Part shown: positions 14,842-15,157 of the stretch, in pieces | Position numbering within the stretch: the first letter of the stretch is position 1 | Layout of the letters: every line of letters begins with the position of its first letter | Assembly (NCBI GenBank): GCA_027458945.1 | Contig: DAIDOU010000039.1 | Span: 1 to 15,157, forward strand | Length of the DNA: 15,157 bases | Source of the DNA: Acidobacteriota bacterium | GTDB lineage: Bacteria; Acidobacteriota; Thermoanaerobaculia; Thermoanaerobaculales; Thermoanaerobaculaceae | Direction: 5' to 3' | The notes under the pieces: model-generated | Databases searched by the model: none | The model's input: only the letters and a program-made list of their open reading frames with translations | Told to the model about the DNA's origin: nothing | Made by a program: the position numbers and the translations under genes

Positions 14842-15025
14842 CTAGGAGCCTGTCGCGCATAGACTCCGGCTGCGGCTCGCGCTGGCATCCCGCTGGCTGC
14901 GTTGGCCTGCGCGAAATCTCCTCGACGTAGGCTACAGCTACGTCTGCGGGCATTTCGCTTGTCCGCCTTGCCAGCGGGCGCCATCGCGACCCTCGCTTTC
15001 GTCGCTATGCGCGACAGGCTCCTAG
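14842..15025. mobile_element. 184-bp palindromic MITE-like element ending in CTAG
   Basis: The outer 21 bases (14842-14862 and 15005-15025) are perfect inverted repeats, starting CTAGGAGCCTG and ending CAGGCTCCTAG. The inner arms are also complementary with mismatches: CCCGCTGGC (14889-14897) with GCCAGCGGG (14970-14978), GCGAAAT with ATTTCGC, and GACGTAG with CTACGTC around a 7-base centre (14931-14937). There is no ORF. The structure fits a nonautonomous palindromic mobile element, or a large bidirectional hairpin between the convergent pnp and mutM. The right CTAG contains the mutM stop codon. No transposase is present in the window to assign a family. Confidence 0.7.
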
Positions 15026-15157
15026 CGCTGGCAGCGCGGGCAGTAGAACGCCGACCGCCCGGCGAGGACCCGGCGCACGATCGTTCCGCCGCAGCGCCCG
15101 CACGGCTCGCCCTCGCGCCCGTACACCGCCAGGCTGACCGCGAAGGTGCCGCCGGCG
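15022..15157 (-). CDS. mutM: Formamidopyrimidine-DNA glycosylase, C-terminal fragment (runs off the window)
   Basis: Only the last 44 codons are present. They show the Fpg/MutM zinc finger C-x2-C-x16-C-x2-C in VYGREGEPCGRCGG and GRSAFYCPRCQR, then stop. Ending at or just after CQR is normal for Fpg, so the gene is not truncated at this end. Fpg removes 8-oxoguanine and other oxidised purines. It is convergent with pnp. The TAG stop lies in the terminal CTAG of the palindromic element. Nei-family proteins share this finger type, but the GRSxFYCPxCQR ending favours Fpg. Confidence 0.88.
   Translation of the reverse strand, partial: AGGTFAVSLAVYGREGEPCGRCGGTIVRRVLAGRSAFYCPRCQR

Overview
This is a GC-rich bacterial chromosome segment made mostly of core genes. 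There is no phage, plasmid, CRISPR, rRNA or tRNA signal. The content fits Acidobacteriota or a neighbouring high-GC phylum: a secreted M13 peptidase, a rimP-nusA-infB-ylxP-rbfA-nrnA-truB-rpsO-pnp cluster, and dispersed heptamer repeats. That taxon guess rests on gene order and general impression only, so it is weak.

Left part (36-4490, minus strand). Three genes are read right to left: a truncated malate dehydrogenase (MDH) paralogue without the catalytic His segment (4490-3732), a full-length MDH (3556-2546), and a secreted neprilysin-type M13 metallopeptidase (2057-36). The 488 bp between mdh and the peptidase hold no gene. They hold several blocks of degenerate short-period repeats, mostly 7-mers, and one likely mdh terminator hairpin.

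Divergent region (4491-4705). A good sigma70-type plus-strand promoter (4607-4635) is followed almost at once by a strong intrinsic terminator (4661-4688) and then by rimP. No plus-strand gene lies upstream, so this looks like an attenuator controlling the rimP-nusA-infB operon.

Right part (4706-14759, plus strand). This is the translation and RNA-processing operon. RimP and RbfA mature the 30S subunit, and S15 is a 30S protein. NusA acts on transcription elongation and termination, and IF2 on initiation. NrnA and PNPase degrade RNA, and TruB modifies tRNA. Most junctions overlap by 4 or 8 bases. The exception is infB-ylxP, whose 52-bp gap is partly filled by a heptamer repeat. A second heptamer repeat is read through as the C-terminal tail of RbfA. 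rpsO appears to have its own promoter inside the end of truB, with a 5'-terminal hairpin and a possible 7-codon leader ORF whose stop overlaps the rpsO start.

Right edge (14760-15157). A terminator follows pnp. Next comes a 184-bp near-perfect palindrome with 21-bp perfect ends bounded by CTAG. Its right-hand CTAG contains the stop codon of a convergent, partial mutM/fpg gene that runs off the window. I found no candidate new multi-gene system. The points most worth checking are the MDH pseudo-paralogue, the rimP-leader attenuator, the heptamer repeats (one inside a coding region), the rpsO leader and the palindromic element at the mutM stop.
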